Positions 1 to 9,352 of a stretch of DNA of 64,000 nt are shown here, in pieces. How positions within the stretch are numbered: position 1 is the first letter of the stretch; the number at the start of each line of letters is the position of its first letter. The stretch spans positions 1,116,001 through 1,180,000 of the forward strand of contig CP073746.1 of NCBI GenBank assembly GCA_024397995.1, given 5' to 3'. The translations under genes were made by a program, and so were the position numbers. A model generated the notes under the pieces. It searched no databases. It was not told the DNA's origin and worked only from the letters and a program-made list of their open reading frames with translations. The DNA is from a bacterium SCSIO 12827 (GTDB lineage: Bacteria; Pseudomonadota; Alphaproteobacteria; Rhodospirillales; Casp-alpha2).

Positions 1-831
1 ACCGGACGGCCGGTGACCGAGGCCAAGCGCAAAGTCCGTGCCGGCGAGGGCTATACGGTCACCATCCCGCCGCCCGTTCCGGCCACACCCGAGGGTCAGG
101 CGATTCCCTTGGACGTCGTCTACGAGGATGACCAACTGATCGTCATCGACAAACCCCAGGGCCTGGTCGTGCATCCGGCGGCGGGTAATGCGGACGGCAC
201 GCTGGTCAACGCGCTGCTGGCCCATTGCGCGGGCTCGCTGTCGGGCATCGGCGGGGTCGAGCGGCCGGGCATCGTGCATCGGCTCGACAAGGATACCTCG
301 GGCCTCATGGTCGCGGCCAAGACGGACATCGCGCACCGGGGGCTCGCCAAGCAGTTCGAGGACCATTCCATCGACCGCGCCTACCGCGCCCTGGTCTGGG
401 GCGTGCCGCGCCCGGCGGCGGGCGAAATTACCGGCGCTATCGGCCGGGACCCCCGGAACCGCAAGAAAATGGCCGTGCGTCCGGACGGGTCCGGTAAATG
501 GGCCAAGACGTTCTACACGGTGCTGGAACGGTTCGGCGACCGGGCGGCCTTGGTCGAATGCCGGCTCGCCACCGGGCGCACGCATCAGATCCGGGTGCAT
601 ATGGCGTCGATCGGCCATCCGGTGATCGGCGATCCTCTTTACGGAGGCCGGCGGGCGCGGGTTTCCGGTCTGCCGCCTGAGCTGAAAACCCCACTATCCA
701 ACTGTAAAAACCAAGCTCTTCACGCGAGTATTCTGGGATTCACCCATCCAGTGACGGGAGAGAGGCTCAGCTTTTCATCTAATAAATATAATTATATCAA
801 TGAGATATCTGACATTCTGCGGTCGATCTAA
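1..831 (+). CDS. rluD: RluD-family 23S rRNA pseudouridine synthase, 5' truncated by window edge
   Basis: Converts uridines of 23S rRNA helix 69 to pseudouridine during large-subunit assembly in the cytoplasm. The reading frame is open through base 1, so the N-terminal S4 RNA-binding domain is mostly outside the window; the first residues (VTEAKRKVRAGE) look like the end of that domain. The catalytic block HRLDKDTSGL, with the nucleophilic Asp, lies at about bases 277-306, and the family's GRTHQIRVH and HPVIGDPLYGG motifs follow. The C-terminus (QALHA...HPVTGE) is still homologous, but from about base 690 it is written in AT-rich codons unlike the GC-rich body. rpoH follows downstream, as is common in alphaproteobacteria. 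Family sure; RluD rather than RluC is likely. Confidence 0.93.
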   Translation, partial: TGRPVTEAKRKVRAGEGYTVTIPPPVPATPEGQAIPLDVVYEDDQLIVIDKPQGLVVHPAAGNADGTLVNALLAHCAGSLSGIGGVERPGIVHRLDKDTSGLMVAAKTDIAHRGLAKQFEDHSIDRAYRALVWGVPRPAAGEITGAIGRDPRNRKKMAVRPDGSGKWAKTFYTVLERFGDRAALVECRLATGRTHQIRVHMASIGHPVIGDPLYGGRRARVSGLPPELKTPLSNCKNQALHASILGFTHPVTGERLSFSSNKYNYINEISDILRSI

Positions 832-970
832 AATTTTCTGTACCTGAGTAAATCCCTCGGCTAATATCCGACCAAATTGGTATGAATTAACGCAGTGCAT
901 CATAACCCTCCGTTCTGGCCGTCAGGTAGACGGCGGGTCAGCTGCGTTCGGATATGAGGGAAACCGCACC

Positions 971-1861
971 ATGGGATACATGGCCCCTGAAAAGGACTTG
1001 AGTTTTGCCCCGGAAGACAATCTGTCGCGTTATCTCTACCGCATCCGGGATTTCCCCATGCTGGAGCCGGAGGAAGAGGTCTCCCTCGCTCGGCGCTGGC
1101 AGGAACACGGCGACGAAGCGGCGGCCCGCCGCCTGGTAACCAGCCACCTGCGCCTCGTCGCCAAGATCGCCATGGGCTATCGCGGCTACGGCCTGCCCGT
1201 GGGCGAGCTGATCTCGGAAGGCAACGTCGGCATGATGCAGGCGGTCAAGCGGTTCGATCCGGAGCGCGGATTCCGTCTCGCGACCTATGCCATGTGGTGG
1301 ATCCGCGCGGCGATCCAGGAATACATCCTGCGATCATGGTCGCTGGTCAAAATGGGCACGACGGCGGCGCAGAAGAAGCTGTTCTTCAACCTGCGTCGGA
1401 TGAAGGCTCAGATGTCGGCCATCGACGAGGGCGATCTGCACCCGGAACAGGTGGCAGAAATTTCCCGCAAGCTGGGTGTGTCCGAGGTCGAGGTCGTCAA
1501 CATGAACCGGCGTTTGGCCGGCGGCGACCAGTCACTCAATGCGCCCTTGCGTCAGGACGCCGACGGTGAATGGCAGGACTGGTTGGTTGAGGATTCGGAA
1601 GATCAGGAATCCCGTCTGGGCGACGACGAAGAACTGTCGGAACGGCGCGGTATGCTCAATGCGGCGTTGAAATCGCTCAGTGAGCGGGAACGCCATATTA
1701 TCGAGGAACGGCGTTTGAAGGACACACCGGCAACCCTGCAGGACCTGTCGGCGGAATACGGAATTTCCCGTGAACGTATTCGCCAGATCGAAGTCCGGGC
1801 CTTTGAGAAGCTTCAGAAGTCGGTCAAGAACGCGGTCATCGAGCGCCACATCTCGCATTGA
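971..1861 (+). CDS. rpoH: RNA polymerase sigma-32 (heat shock) factor RpoH
   Basis: Directs RNA polymerase to heat-shock promoters. At 296 aa it has the family's usual length. Visible regions: sigma region 1.2/2 (LSRYLYRIRDFPML, then the HLRLVAKIA and YGLPVGELISEGNVGMMQA blocks), the core-binding/-10 segment FDPERGFRLATYAMWWIRAAIQ, the RpoH-box-like QKKLFFNLRR that separates sigma-32 from RpoD, and a region 4 helix-turn-helix ending GISRERIRQIEVRAFEKL. The ATG at 971 is used; a second ATG at 980 is possible. It follows rluD after 139 bases with no obvious sigma-32 promoter. Its last codons and stop are repeated directly downstream (see the repeat entry). Confidence 0.96.
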   Translation: MGYMAPEKDLSFAPEDNLSRYLYRIRDFPMLEPEEEVSLARRWQEHGDEAAARRLVTSHLRLVAKIAMGYRGYGLPVGELISEGNVGMMQAVKRFDPERGFRLATYAMWWIRAAIQEYILRSWSLVKMGTTAAQKKLFFNLRRMKAQMSAIDEGDLHPEQVAEISRKLGVSEVEVVNMNRRLAGGDQSLNAPLRQDADGEWQDWLVEDSEDQESRLGDDEELSERRGMLNAALKSLSERERHIIEERRLKDTPATLQDLSAEYGISRERIRQIEVRAFEKLQKSVKNAVIERHISH

Positions 1862-1879
1862 GGCCACATCTCGGATTGA
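1845..1879 (+). repeat. Tandem 18-base duplication over the rpoH stop codon
   Basis: GCCACATCTCGCATTGA at 1845-1861 is repeated with one mismatch as GCCACATCTCGGATTGA at 1863-1879. The period is 18 bases, so the second copy is in frame and ends in a second TGA. Readthrough would add only the residues GHISD. It looks like a small replication-slippage duplication. Confidence 0.8.
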
Positions 1880-1915
1880 AGAATGCGGACGGCGGCGGTT
1901 CGTGGGGCGGCGAGG

Positions 1916-2554
1916 CTATCGCGCCGTACCCATGGGGGCGTCTCCGTCCGCCTCTTCCTTTGCTTCGATGGCTTCCATCGCCGCCATGGCTGCCTGAACG
2001 CCTCCGCCCGGTCCACCACCCGAAGCGGGGGCGCCCGGCCGTGGCGCGGGCTTGGCGGGGCCGTTGCCGGGGGCACGGATCCCCAGGGTGACCTCATCCC
2101 CCCATTCGTCAACGATGCGGCGTTGGTTGGCGCGTAAGGCCGACAGGCGCCGTTCGGTCAGCACCGTCATGAACGATGTGATGACCGGCGGGATCACCGT
2201 ATAAACCATCCAGCCGGCCATGGCCGCGCCGTACATGACGGCAAGGGCGAACACGTCCGTGACGATGTCGAGCGCACCGGTGATGTTGTGGTTGCCTGAC
2301 CACAAATCCATCAGGTAGGGGAACATGCCGGCGAAATTCAGGCCGCCGATGCAGAAGAATCCGTATTTCTGATCCGTGCGGTCGGTGATCCAGGACGCCA
2401 TCGCCGGCAGCATGCCAATTCCGACGACGATGATGGTCGGAAAGGCTACGGCAATCATCGTCACCGAGATCAGCAGGAAATACAGCCAGAATTTGCCGCG
2501 CCGGCGGGGCGGCGGCGACGGGATCATGGCGCGGCTCATCGGCGGGCGGCCCAT
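1916..2554 (-). CDS. Membrane protein of unknown function, partner of the pseudokinase gene
   Basis: About 212 aa. The chosen ATG at 2554 (MGRPPMSR) lies two bases after the stop of the upstream pseudokinase gene, pointing to a two-gene operon; an in-frame upstream start would overlap that gene. A short Pro/Arg-rich cytoplasmic N-terminus precedes a long hydrophobic stretch at residues 22-54 and another at about 95-130, with a possible weaker one between. The C-terminal 60 residues are Gly/Pro/Ala-rich and end in an acidic Ala/Glu run. I do not recognise a named family. Given the context it may be a membrane partner or effector of the kinase-like protein; that is inference. Confidence 0.72.
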   Translation of the reverse strand: MGRPPMSRAMIPSPPPRRRGKFWLYFLLISVTMIAVAFPTIIVVGIGMLPAMASWITDRTDQKYGFFCIGGLNFAGMFPYLMDLWSGNHNITGALDIVTDVFALAVMYGAAMAGWMVYTVIPPVITSFMTVLTERRLSALRANQRRIVDEWGDEVTLGIRAPGNGPAKPAPRPGAPASGGGPGGGVQAAMAAMEAIEAKEEADGDAPMGTAR

Positions 2555-2556
2555 GC

Positions 2557-4659
2557 TCAGAACACCTTGATCATGAACAGGATCATCACGATGCACATGG
2601 TTACCAGGATGGAGCCCATGGCGGCGGCCTGCTGACCGGTGCGCTCGGCCTTGGTCAGCTGTTCTTCGCCGCGGCCCTCGATATCCTGAATTTCCAGTTC
2701 GGCGGCGGTAAACTCCGCGACAGCATCCTCGAAGCCTTCGATGTCCTCCCGCCGGCGGTCGGCGTTGTCCATCAGGTCGAACAGTTCGGGCAACGACCCA
2801 CGGCGGACCAGACGGGGAATTTCCCGCTCTATCTCCTTACGGGTGCTGCGCGAATGATACGCGTTGATGGCCGGGCCGAGATGCCCGCCGACCCAGCTTG
2901 CCAGACCGTAGACAGGTTCGACCCGCAGCTTCCACTGAATGAAGGCAAGCAACGACAGCATGCCGATGGTCTGGGTATCGGGGTTTTCCGAGGCCAGGGC
3001 CTTGAGGTGGGGGTTGATGTCTTCCTTGAAGCGCGCGGTGATGAAGGCGGCGACATGGCGGTCGAGCGGCTTGGACTTCAGATCCTGCGTGTTGGCGGCG
3101 CGATCCAGCGCCGGCAACAGGTGGTCGGTATCCAGCACGTACTCTTGCAGCAGAAGCGGACTTTGGCAGGGCAGAGACGGATTGCTTTCATACAGGCAGC
3201 GCTCGATGCCGAAGCCCGGGTCCTTGTTGTTGAGAACGATCTTGAGCTGCGAGAAGTTCTTCTGATGGATCGAGGCTTCCGGCGCATAGGCCAGTTGTGA
3301 TTGGAACCACAGGTCGGGAATGTCCTTGGCGATGATTTCCGCCGGGATCTGCGGATCGCCCGTGCGCAGCAGGTCCATGGCGAAGGCGGCGCCGAACCCG
3401 TCGACCATGAAGGAAAACCCCTTGAAGCGGATGGGGCCCAAGGGATCCATGAGAATGGCGACACGGGTTACGATCATTTCGTCCGAGCCGGCGAAGGATC
3501 CGGCCTGGGCATTGGCCACGTCGAGCACGTTCTTGATGGCGTTGGCCAGGTTGACGTCCTCGACCGAACGCCGGAGCCAGGTATCGAAACTGTCGTGGCG
3601 GATCGCCTTGGCGGCGTCGGGTACGTGTTTGCTGAAGGCGTCGGCCAGTTGCCGCACGCTCTGATACGGGCGGCCCATAAAGGTCAGGGGAGTCTGTCCG
3701 CGCTTGCCCGCGCGTTTCTGCTGTGGCGACATCTTTCGGCCCGATAGCCACAGGTCGATTTCCTCGGGCCCCCAGCGTTGCTGGGGGTCGTCGCCGAGCA
3801 TGCCGCGCAGCGGCTCCAGCAGGGATAGGGGCAGGTTCTCGTTGCCGGTAATCGCCGCGTAGGACCCCAGTTCCAGCTTCTCTGCCAGAATTTTTTCCGA
3901 ACCTTCGACGGCCCCCGGTTCCTTGTCCAGAATAAGACCGACGATGGCGACGGCGAAAGCATAGGCGTCGTCGCGGGAATTGCCGACGCCGCGCCCGGCC
4001 GGGGGCGCCATGGCGCGTTCCGCCGGCTCATACACCGCCGGCTGGTCGTAGCCTGGGGGTGACGAATAGCATTCGCCGAAGGCGATCTGTTGCCGCCCGG
4101 CATCCATGAAGAACAGATTGTCACGGCGGATTGCCCGGTGCGCGACGCCGATCGAGGCCATTTCCTGCAATGCGCCGGCCAGCGGCTCGATCACCTTGCG
4201 CGGCAGGTCGTATTCGGAAATCCGGAACGTGCCTTTCTGCAGCACGCGTCCGCCAAGGGGGCGTTCGAGGATCAGGATCATGGTGCGCTGGCGGATCAGA
4301 GGCCAAAACTCGACCTCCCATTCCAGGACGCCGACCAACGCCTTGATGCCGGAGCCGCGCAACGACGTCATGGCGCCCAGCCGCGTCGGCAGTCCCGGGT
4401 TGCAGATCAGCGCGAACACGGGACGGTCGATGTCGCGGCGGTCCTCGGCCATGAAGGCCTTGGCGGAAGGAGAATCGAGATCGGGCAGCGGCGTTTTGGG
4501 GTCGACGGCGAAGCGATCTTTAATCAGAACAGGGCGCAGGCTTTCCGCGGACGGGATGCCGTCGCCGGGTTCCGTGTCGGCGTTCATGCCTTCCGGTGGC
4601 GCGCCCTCTTCGGGCGGCGGTCCCCCGGGGGCGGCCTGTGCTGTGGCGGTTTCAGCCAT
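2557..4659 (-). CDS. Tail-anchored protein kinase-like protein (probable pseudokinase)
   Basis: 700 aa. Residues 80-310 resemble a Ser/Thr protein kinase fold, but the catalytic signatures are degraded. The HRD-like loop reads HRAIRRDN at 174-181, with Ala replacing the catalytic Asp at 176, and the DFG position reads AFG at 193-195. No clear VAIK lysine or glycine loop is seen. A long helical middle of unknown type follows, and the C-terminus ends in a single hydrophobic helix (about 681-699), so the protein should be tail-anchored with its bulk in the cytoplasm. It is followed two bases later by a small membrane protein gene, and lies upstream of neither a phosphatase nor an FHA gene. Kinase-fold assignment is fairly confident; lack of catalysis is inferred from the missing residues. 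Confidence 0.78.
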   Translation of the reverse strand: MAETATAQAAPGGPPPEEGAPPEGMNADTEPGDGIPSAESLRPVLIKDRFAVDPKTPLPDLDSPSAKAFMAEDRRDIDRPVFALICNPGLPTRLGAMTSLRGSGIKALVGVLEWEVEFWPLIRQRTMILILERPLGGRVLQKGTFRISEYDLPRKVIEPLAGALQEMASIGVAHRAIRRDNLFFMDAGRQQIAFGECYSSPPGYDQPAVYEPAERAMAPPAGRGVGNSRDDAYAFAVAIVGLILDKEPGAVEGSEKILAEKLELGSYAAITGNENLPLSLLEPLRGMLGDDPQQRWGPEEIDLWLSGRKMSPQQKRAGKRGQTPLTFMGRPYQSVRQLADAFSKHVPDAAKAIRHDSFDTWLRRSVEDVNLANAIKNVLDVANAQAGSFAGSDEMIVTRVAILMDPLGPIRFKGFSFMVDGFGAAFAMDLLRTGDPQIPAEIIAKDIPDLWFQSQLAYAPEASIHQKNFSQLKIVLNNKDPGFGIERCLYESNPSLPCQSPLLLQEYVLDTDHLLPALDRAANTQDLKSKPLDRHVAAFITARFKEDINPHLKALASENPDTQTIGMLSLLAFIQWKLRVEPVYGLASWVGGHLGPAINAYHSRSTRKEIEREIPRLVRRGSLPELFDLMDNADRRREDIEGFEDAVAEFTAAELEIQDIEGRGEEQLTKAERTGQQAAAMGSILVTMCIVMILFMIKVF

Positions 4660-4833
4660 CGATTGTCGTCTTCAGCCCCAACAGTCGCGAATGGAAAAGG
4701 CCCGCAGCACGGTTCTTACCGCCTGCGTGCCTTGAATTTCCCACACTTTCACGCCCTGATGGTACCCGCCATTCCCTTGACAGACAATTAATGCCGGGAA
4801 CCGGGTCAGGCTGGCCGAATCAGGTCGGCGCGA

Positions 4834-6126
4834 TCAGTCGGCGAAGGGATCATGGACGAGAATCGTGTCCTCGCGCTCCGGGCTGGTGGACAGCAGAGCC
4901 ACGGGGGCTTCAATCAGTTCCTCGATACGGCGGATATACTTGATCGCCGTGGCCGGCAGTTCGGCCCAGGACCGCGCCCCTTGGGTGCTTTCGTCCCAAC
5001 CTTCCATTTCCTCGTAGATCGGCTCGACCCGGGCTTGCTCGATCTGCGACGCCGGCAGATGGTCAATCTCCTGCCCGTTCAGACGGTACCCTCGGCACAC
5101 CTTCAGGACCTTCTGGCCGTCAAGAACGTCCAGCTTGGTCAGCGCGATACCGGTGATGCCGTTGACCTTGATGGCCTGGCGGACCATGACCGCATCGAAC
5201 CAGCCGCAGCGCCGGGGCCGTCCGGTTACCGTGCCGAACTCGCGTCCGCGTTCGCCCAGCGTGCGGCCGACATCGTCTTCCAATTCGGTCGGGAACGGGC
5301 CTTGGCCGACGCGGGTCGTATAGGCCTTGGTGATGCCGAGGACGTAGTTGATCGCGCTCGGTCCCTGGCCGGAGCCGACAGCGGCCTGGCCGGCCACCGT
5401 GTTCGACGAGGTGACGAAGGGATAGGTGCCATGGTCCAGGTCCAGCATGGCGCCCTGGGCGCCCTCGAACAGGATACGCTTGCCCTTGCGGCGGGCCTGG
5501 TCTAGCTCCTGCCACACGGTGGCGGCGAAGGGCAGAACCTTGGGTGCGACCTCGATCAGTTGCGCCAGCAGTTCGTCGCCGTCGACCTCGGGCATGCCGA
5601 GCCCGCGCAGAAGCGCGTTGTGATGGAACAACAGGCCCTCGACCTTGTCCTTCAGCAGGCCGTGGTCGCTCAGGTCGCCGACGCGGATGGCGCGGCGTGC
5701 GGTCTTGTCCTCATAGGCCGGGCCGATGCCGCGGCCCGTGGTGCCGATCTTCGCCTTGCCGGCGGCTTTTTCGCGGGCAAGGTCAAGGTTGCGGTGAAGC
5801 GGCAGGATCAGGGGACAGCCCTCGGACAGGCGCAGGCTGTCCGGCGTGACCTCGACGCCTTGGTCCCGGATCTTTTCGATCTCGGACAGCAGCGCCCAGG
5901 GATCGACCACGACGCCGTTGCCGATCACGGACAACTTGCCCTTGCGCACAATGCCTGACGGCAACAGGGACAGTTTGTAGGTGACGCCGTCGATGACCAG
6001 CGTATGGCCGGCGTTGTGCCCGCCCTGGAAACGCACGACCACGTCGGCGCGTTCCGAAAGCCAGTCGACGATCTTACCCTTGCCTTCGTCGCCCCATTGC
6101 GAGCCGACGACAACCACGTTCGCCAT
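4834..6126 (-). CDS. purA: Adenylosuccinate synthetase
   Basis: Joins IMP and aspartate using GTP to make adenylosuccinate, the first committed step to AMP; cytoplasmic. 430 aa, the normal bacterial length. The N-terminal P-loop-like QWGDEGKGK contains the catalytic Asp13, and [10 protein letters not shown] contains His41. IMP-binding [14 protein letters not shown] and the Asp loop [14 protein letters not shown] are intact. It starts 42 bases after the hisZ stop, so hisZ-purA is probably one operon, an arrangement common in alphaproteobacteria. The ATG at 6126 gives the canonical [15 protein letters not shown] start. Confidence 0.98.
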   Translation of the reverse strand: MANVVVVGSQWGDEGKGKIVDWLSERADVVVRFQGGHNAGHTLVIDGVTYKLSLLPSGIVRKGKLSVIGNGVVVDPWALLSEIEKIRDQGVEVTPDSLRLSEGCPLILPLHRNLDLAREKAAGKAKIGTTGRGIGPAYEDKTARRAIRVGDLSDHGLLKDKVEGLLFHHNALLRGLGMPEVDGDELLAQLIEVAPKVLPFAATVWQELDQARRKGKRILFEGAQGAMLDLDHGTYPFVTSSNTVAGQAAVGSGQGPSAINYVLGITKAYTTRVGQGPFPTELEDDVGRTLGERGREFGTVTGRPRRCGWFDAVMVRQAIKVNGITGIALTKLDVLDGQKVLKVCRGYRLNGQEIDHLPASQIEQARVEPIYEEMEGWDESTQGARSWAELPATAIKYIRRIEELIEAPVALLSTSPEREDTILVHDPFAD

Positions 6127-6168
6127 TTTCAGTGTCCGTTCTTGTCCGTGAAAAGGGGTGTTTTCCGG

Positions 6169-7344
6169 TCACGCCTCGCCGATGGGGGCGGGGCGGCCGT
6201 CGTGAAGCCAGTGGGTACAGCCGAGGCGCTGGGCCTCGGCCTGGGCGTCGGCGCCGTCGTCCAGTGCGGCGACGGTGATCCATCCCTCGGCGCGCAGGGC
6301 GGCCATGCGGTCCGCCGCCGTGCCTGTGGGCACGAACAACCGGCGGCCCTGCGCCGGGCGCGGCAGGGCGCGCAGCAGGGTGTCGGTAAACAGGGTAAAG
6401 CCCGTTGCCGGTTCACCCGCGCCGGCGGTCGTGCCGCCGTTGCCGGCCAGATAGCGCCCGCCCGAACCCAATTCGCCGCGCACGCCGGCGGCATACAGGG
6501 TGAAGGTCGCTCCGGCATGGTATTCGAAACCGCGGTGCTCCACCGGATCGATGGTCAGCGGCAGGGTTGGCGCCAGGGCGCGGACCTTTGCGGCAATGGC
6601 CTTCAGCATATCCCATTCGGCGGCGGCAGCGGCGGGCAGATCGATGGCATCGATGGCGGCAAGGGTATCGTCGGCGGGGCCGGCGGCAAGCACCAGGCGT
6701 TTCAGCAGGTCGGTCAGTTCGCCGCCGATCTGCGTCGCCAGACCGTCGAGTGCCCCTGTATCCTTGTGGTTCAGGGCCTCGCGCAGGGTGCGTTCGGCGG
6801 CAGGAGGAACGGCGCCGCCCAGGATTGCCGTGACCAGGGTTGGCACGGCCAGGTCGATGGACACATCGGCAACCCCGATATAGCCGAGCGCGTCGGCGGC
6901 CATCACAATGACCTCGGCGTCGGCGGCGGGGGCGGCGCTGCCGATCAGTTCCGCGCCGATCTGTGCGAATTGGCGTTCCGGGCGGATCTGGTCGCCGCGC
7001 ACGCGCAGGACCTGACCCGCGTAGCACAGGCGAAGCGGCCGAGGGGCGGATTTCAGGCGGCTTGCGGCAATGCGCGCGATTTGCGGCGTGATGTCGGCGC
7101 GCAGGCCCATCATGCGCTGCGAGACCGGATCCATCAGGCGGAACACCTGGCGATCCATGGCCGCACCCGTGCCAGACAGCAGGGAATCCTCGAATTCCAT
7201 CAAGGGCGGTTTCACGCGCTGATAGCCGTGCGCCTGACAGACGTCGATCAGACGTTCGGTCACCGACGCCTCGAACCCCGCATCAGGGGGCAGAAGGTCG
7301 GACAAGCCGGCGGGCAGCAGCCCGGGATTGGAGGGGTTTTCCAT
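6169..7344 (-). CDS. hisZ: ATP phosphoribosyltransferase regulatory subunit HisZ
   Basis: A class II histidyl-tRNA-synthetase-like protein without aminoacylation activity that activates the short-form HisG, the first enzyme of histidine synthesis. About 391 aa. Motif 1/2-like segments are visible: the FEDSLLSGTG and QVFRLMDPVSQRMMGLRADITPQIAR region, then LRLCYAGQVLRV and the HRGFEYHAGATFTLYA block. The anticodon-binding domain of true HisRS is missing, which fits HisZ. The ATG at 7344 is preferred over a TTG six codons upstream. Immediately upstream of purA. hisG is not in the window. Confidence 0.95.
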   Translation of the reverse strand: MENPSNPGLLPAGLSDLLPPDAGFEASVTERLIDVCQAHGYQRVKPPLMEFEDSLLSGTGAAMDRQVFRLMDPVSQRMMGLRADITPQIARIAASRLKSAPRPLRLCYAGQVLRVRGDQIRPERQFAQIGAELIGSAAPAADAEVIVMAADALGYIGVADVSIDLAVPTLVTAILGGAVPPAAERTLREALNHKDTGALDGLATQIGGELTDLLKRLVLAAGPADDTLAAIDAIDLPAAAAAEWDMLKAIAAKVRALAPTLPLTIDPVEHRGFEYHAGATFTLYAAGVRGELGSGGRYLAGNGGTTAGAGEPATGFTLFTDTLLRALPRPAQGRRLFVPTGTAADRMAALRAEGWITVAALDDGADAQAEAQRLGCTHWLHDGRPAPIGEA

Positions 7345-7510
7345 CTGAGAGGCCGGGTTCAAGCGTTAAGACTGGCCGGCCGCCAATCAGCCGTCCACGG
7401 CCCCGTTTCCTAAACGGTTTGACCCGCCTGGGCAAGCACCGTCGCGGTCGTAAGGGGGCGGCGATGCCTGGGCGGGGCCGTGCCGGACAGCAACTGGGGG
7501 CTTGGAATGG

Positions 7511-8128
7511 CTAGTTGGGAAGGGGAAAGACTTCGTTTTTCACGGTCTTGCCCAGGTTCTCAACCAGGGGCACGACCATGGCGCCGATCAAGGTTTCGTT
7601 GGTCGCAGCCCCCAGGTTGCCGGTCGCCCAGCCCTGCCAGTACCGTTCGATGCGACCCGCTTCCGCCGGGCCGTCGATGGTCACCTTCAAGCGGTATTTG
7701 GTCGGTGTGACGATCTTGGTCCCGCCCTGACCTTCGTTAAGAATGCCGCCGGTCTTGGAATCGAACACGTTGAACCGGGCTTCGGACCCTTCGGTGCCGG
7801 AACTGGTGCCCTTGGTCCCCTGGACATCCAGGAAATAGCGTTTGTCGGTAAAGGTAAAAGCGCCCAGCTCGTCCAGAACCTCAAAGGTCAGGATCAGCTC
7901 TGCCTTGGGGTCGAGCCGATAGCCACGCGCCTTGAGTTCCCGCGCGAACTGATGGCTCAGTTCCAGCGATTCGTCGGAATCGTCAAGCGCCCGCACGGCC
8001 AGAACCTTGCCGGCTGGCAACGGTTTTGACGAGATGGCGTTCAACTGGCCGTCGGCGGCACGGAGCGGGCCGGCAAAGGTGGCCGTCAGTACCAGGGCAA
8101 AAAGGGCGATCAGGGGTCTTTTCATCAT
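7511..8128 (-). CDS. Predicted periplasmic protein of unknown function
   Basis: 205 aa. It begins with a clear Sec signal peptide (MMKRPLIALFALVLTATFAGPLRAADG, cleavage probably after LRA). The mature part is a mixed alpha/beta protein with no recognised motif: a segment resembling lipoprotein-like DUF4136/DUF3313 folds (FARELKARGYRLDPKAELILTFEV), then a strand-rich middle. No cysteine or lipobox is present, so it should be soluble in the periplasm. It is the first gene on the minus-strand run leading to hisZ and purA, but the 166-base gap argues for its own transcript. Function not assigned. Confidence 0.75.
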   Translation of the reverse strand: MMKRPLIALFALVLTATFAGPLRAADGQLNAISSKPLPAGKVLAVRALDDSDESLELSHQFARELKARGYRLDPKAELILTFEVLDELGAFTFTDKRYFLDVQGTKGTSSGTEGSEARFNVFDSKTGGILNEGQGGTKIVTPTKYRLKVTIDGPAEAGRIERYWQGWATGNLGAATNETLIGAMVVPLVENLGKTVKNEVFPLPN

Positions 8129-8489
8129 CGTTTCCGTTTGCGCGCGGGCATATCGGCCGCCCGGCTTTTCAGTCTCACCTTCGCATGTCCGTACAATTAC
8201 GCCACATCGCAGACCGTGCCGTGTTATGGACGGTGCTGTTGTCCCTATCCAGGCGGTTGACGGTCTGTTTATTGCTCAATTAGAGCATAAAAAAGTTAAA
8301 ACCGATATAAGGGCGCCAGTGTCGAATGCCAAGTAGGGAAACGCCCATTGGTTCGCACGGCACAAAGCTCGCCGGGCACTTGCCGCGGGAATCGGTGCAA
8401 TTTCATTTCCTTTGGAGTTGTGCGCGGTTCTTGCATAAGATCGCATTAATAAATCTGCTCTTGATTAATATTAGGCGAAGGGGGTTCGC
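8129..8489. other. Intergenic region between divergent genes, no gene seen
   Basis: 361 bases between the divergent periplasmic-protein gene and the Crp/Fnr gene. GC content drops towards the right, with AT-rich stretches around 8275-8310 and 8440-8475 where promoters would be expected. I find no convincing operator palindrome, RNA gene or terminator. The Crp/Fnr gene has a good ribosome binding site (GAAGGGGG) just before its GTG. Confidence 0.5.
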
Positions 8490-9188
8490 GTGACGGATGG
8501 CAATGCGCGGTCATTGGCGCAGATACATCTGCTGGAAGATTTGAGCGCGGTCGAGATCGAGCGGCTGGAGCAAGCCTGTTCGTGGAAGACCTACGCCGCT
8601 CAGGAACAGATCATCGACCGTCAAAGCGATACACAGGACGTCTATTTCGTCGTCACCGGCGCCGCCCGGGTCGTCATCTATTCCCTGTCGGGTCGCGAAA
8701 TTACCCTGGACGACGTCAACGCGGGCGGCCATTTCGGTGACCTTGCGGCGATCGACGGGGAACCGCGCTCGGCCAGCGTCATGGCGCTTCGGGACACGGT
8801 GATTGCATCCCTGTCGCAGGAACGGTTCCTGCAATTGCTGTCGGAACATTTCACCGTCACGTTGCGACTTATGCGGGCATTGACGCGCATTGTGCGAACC
8901 TCGACGGACCGCATCATGGATCTCAGCACCCTGGCCGCCAACAACCGGGTTCAGGCCGATCTTCTGCGCCTCGCGCGCAACAACATGGTCGGCGAAAACC
9001 GCGCCGAATTGAAACCCATCCCCGTGCACGGCGATATCGCAAGCCGCGTGTCGACGACCCGTGAAACGGTTGCCCGCGTGCTGTCGGACCTGTCGCGACA
9101 GGGCATGGTCGAACGTCAGAAGGACCGCTTGGTGATCGACAATGTCGACCGCCTGGAAGACATGGTTGAAGAGGTCCGTGGCGAGTGA
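8490..9188 (+). CDS. Crp/Fnr-family transcriptional regulator
   Basis: 232 aa cytoplasmic regulator. The N-terminal cyclic-nucleotide-binding-type beta roll spans about residues 15-130 (GGHFGDLAAIDGEPRSASVMAL corresponds to the phosphate-binding cassette). A dimerisation helix follows, then a winged helix-turn-helix at about 170-215 with recognition helix STTRETVARVLSDL, carrying the E-x-x-x-R pattern of this family. Only one cysteine is present (near residue 30), so it is not an Fe-S FNR oxygen sensor; the effector could be cAMP or another ligand. The GTG start at 8490 follows GAAGGGGG. The gene stands alone, with divK downstream after 164 bases. Confidence 0.9.
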   Translation: MTDGNARSLAQIHLLEDLSAVEIERLEQACSWKTYAAQEQIIDRQSDTQDVYFVVTGAARVVIYSLSGREITLDDVNAGGHFGDLAAIDGEPRSASVMALRDTVIASLSQERFLQLLSEHFTVTLRLMRALTRIVRTSTDRIMDLSTLAANNRVQADLLRLARNNMVGENRAELKPIPVHGDIASRVSTTRETVARVLSDLSRQGMVERQKDRLVIDNVDRLEDMVEEVRGE

Positions 9189-9352
9189 CATTGGCCCCTA
9201 CCGTCGTTTGACTTGCCGGGGCGTTTCGGACACTATCTGGGCTAAGCGCGACGGTGACTTCAGTTCCGGTCGGATACCTTTGATCGGGCCAGGGTCGTGG
9301 TGCGGGACATGGCGCTGCCAGCGGCCCCAGAAATTGATCGAAAGAATGAAAT

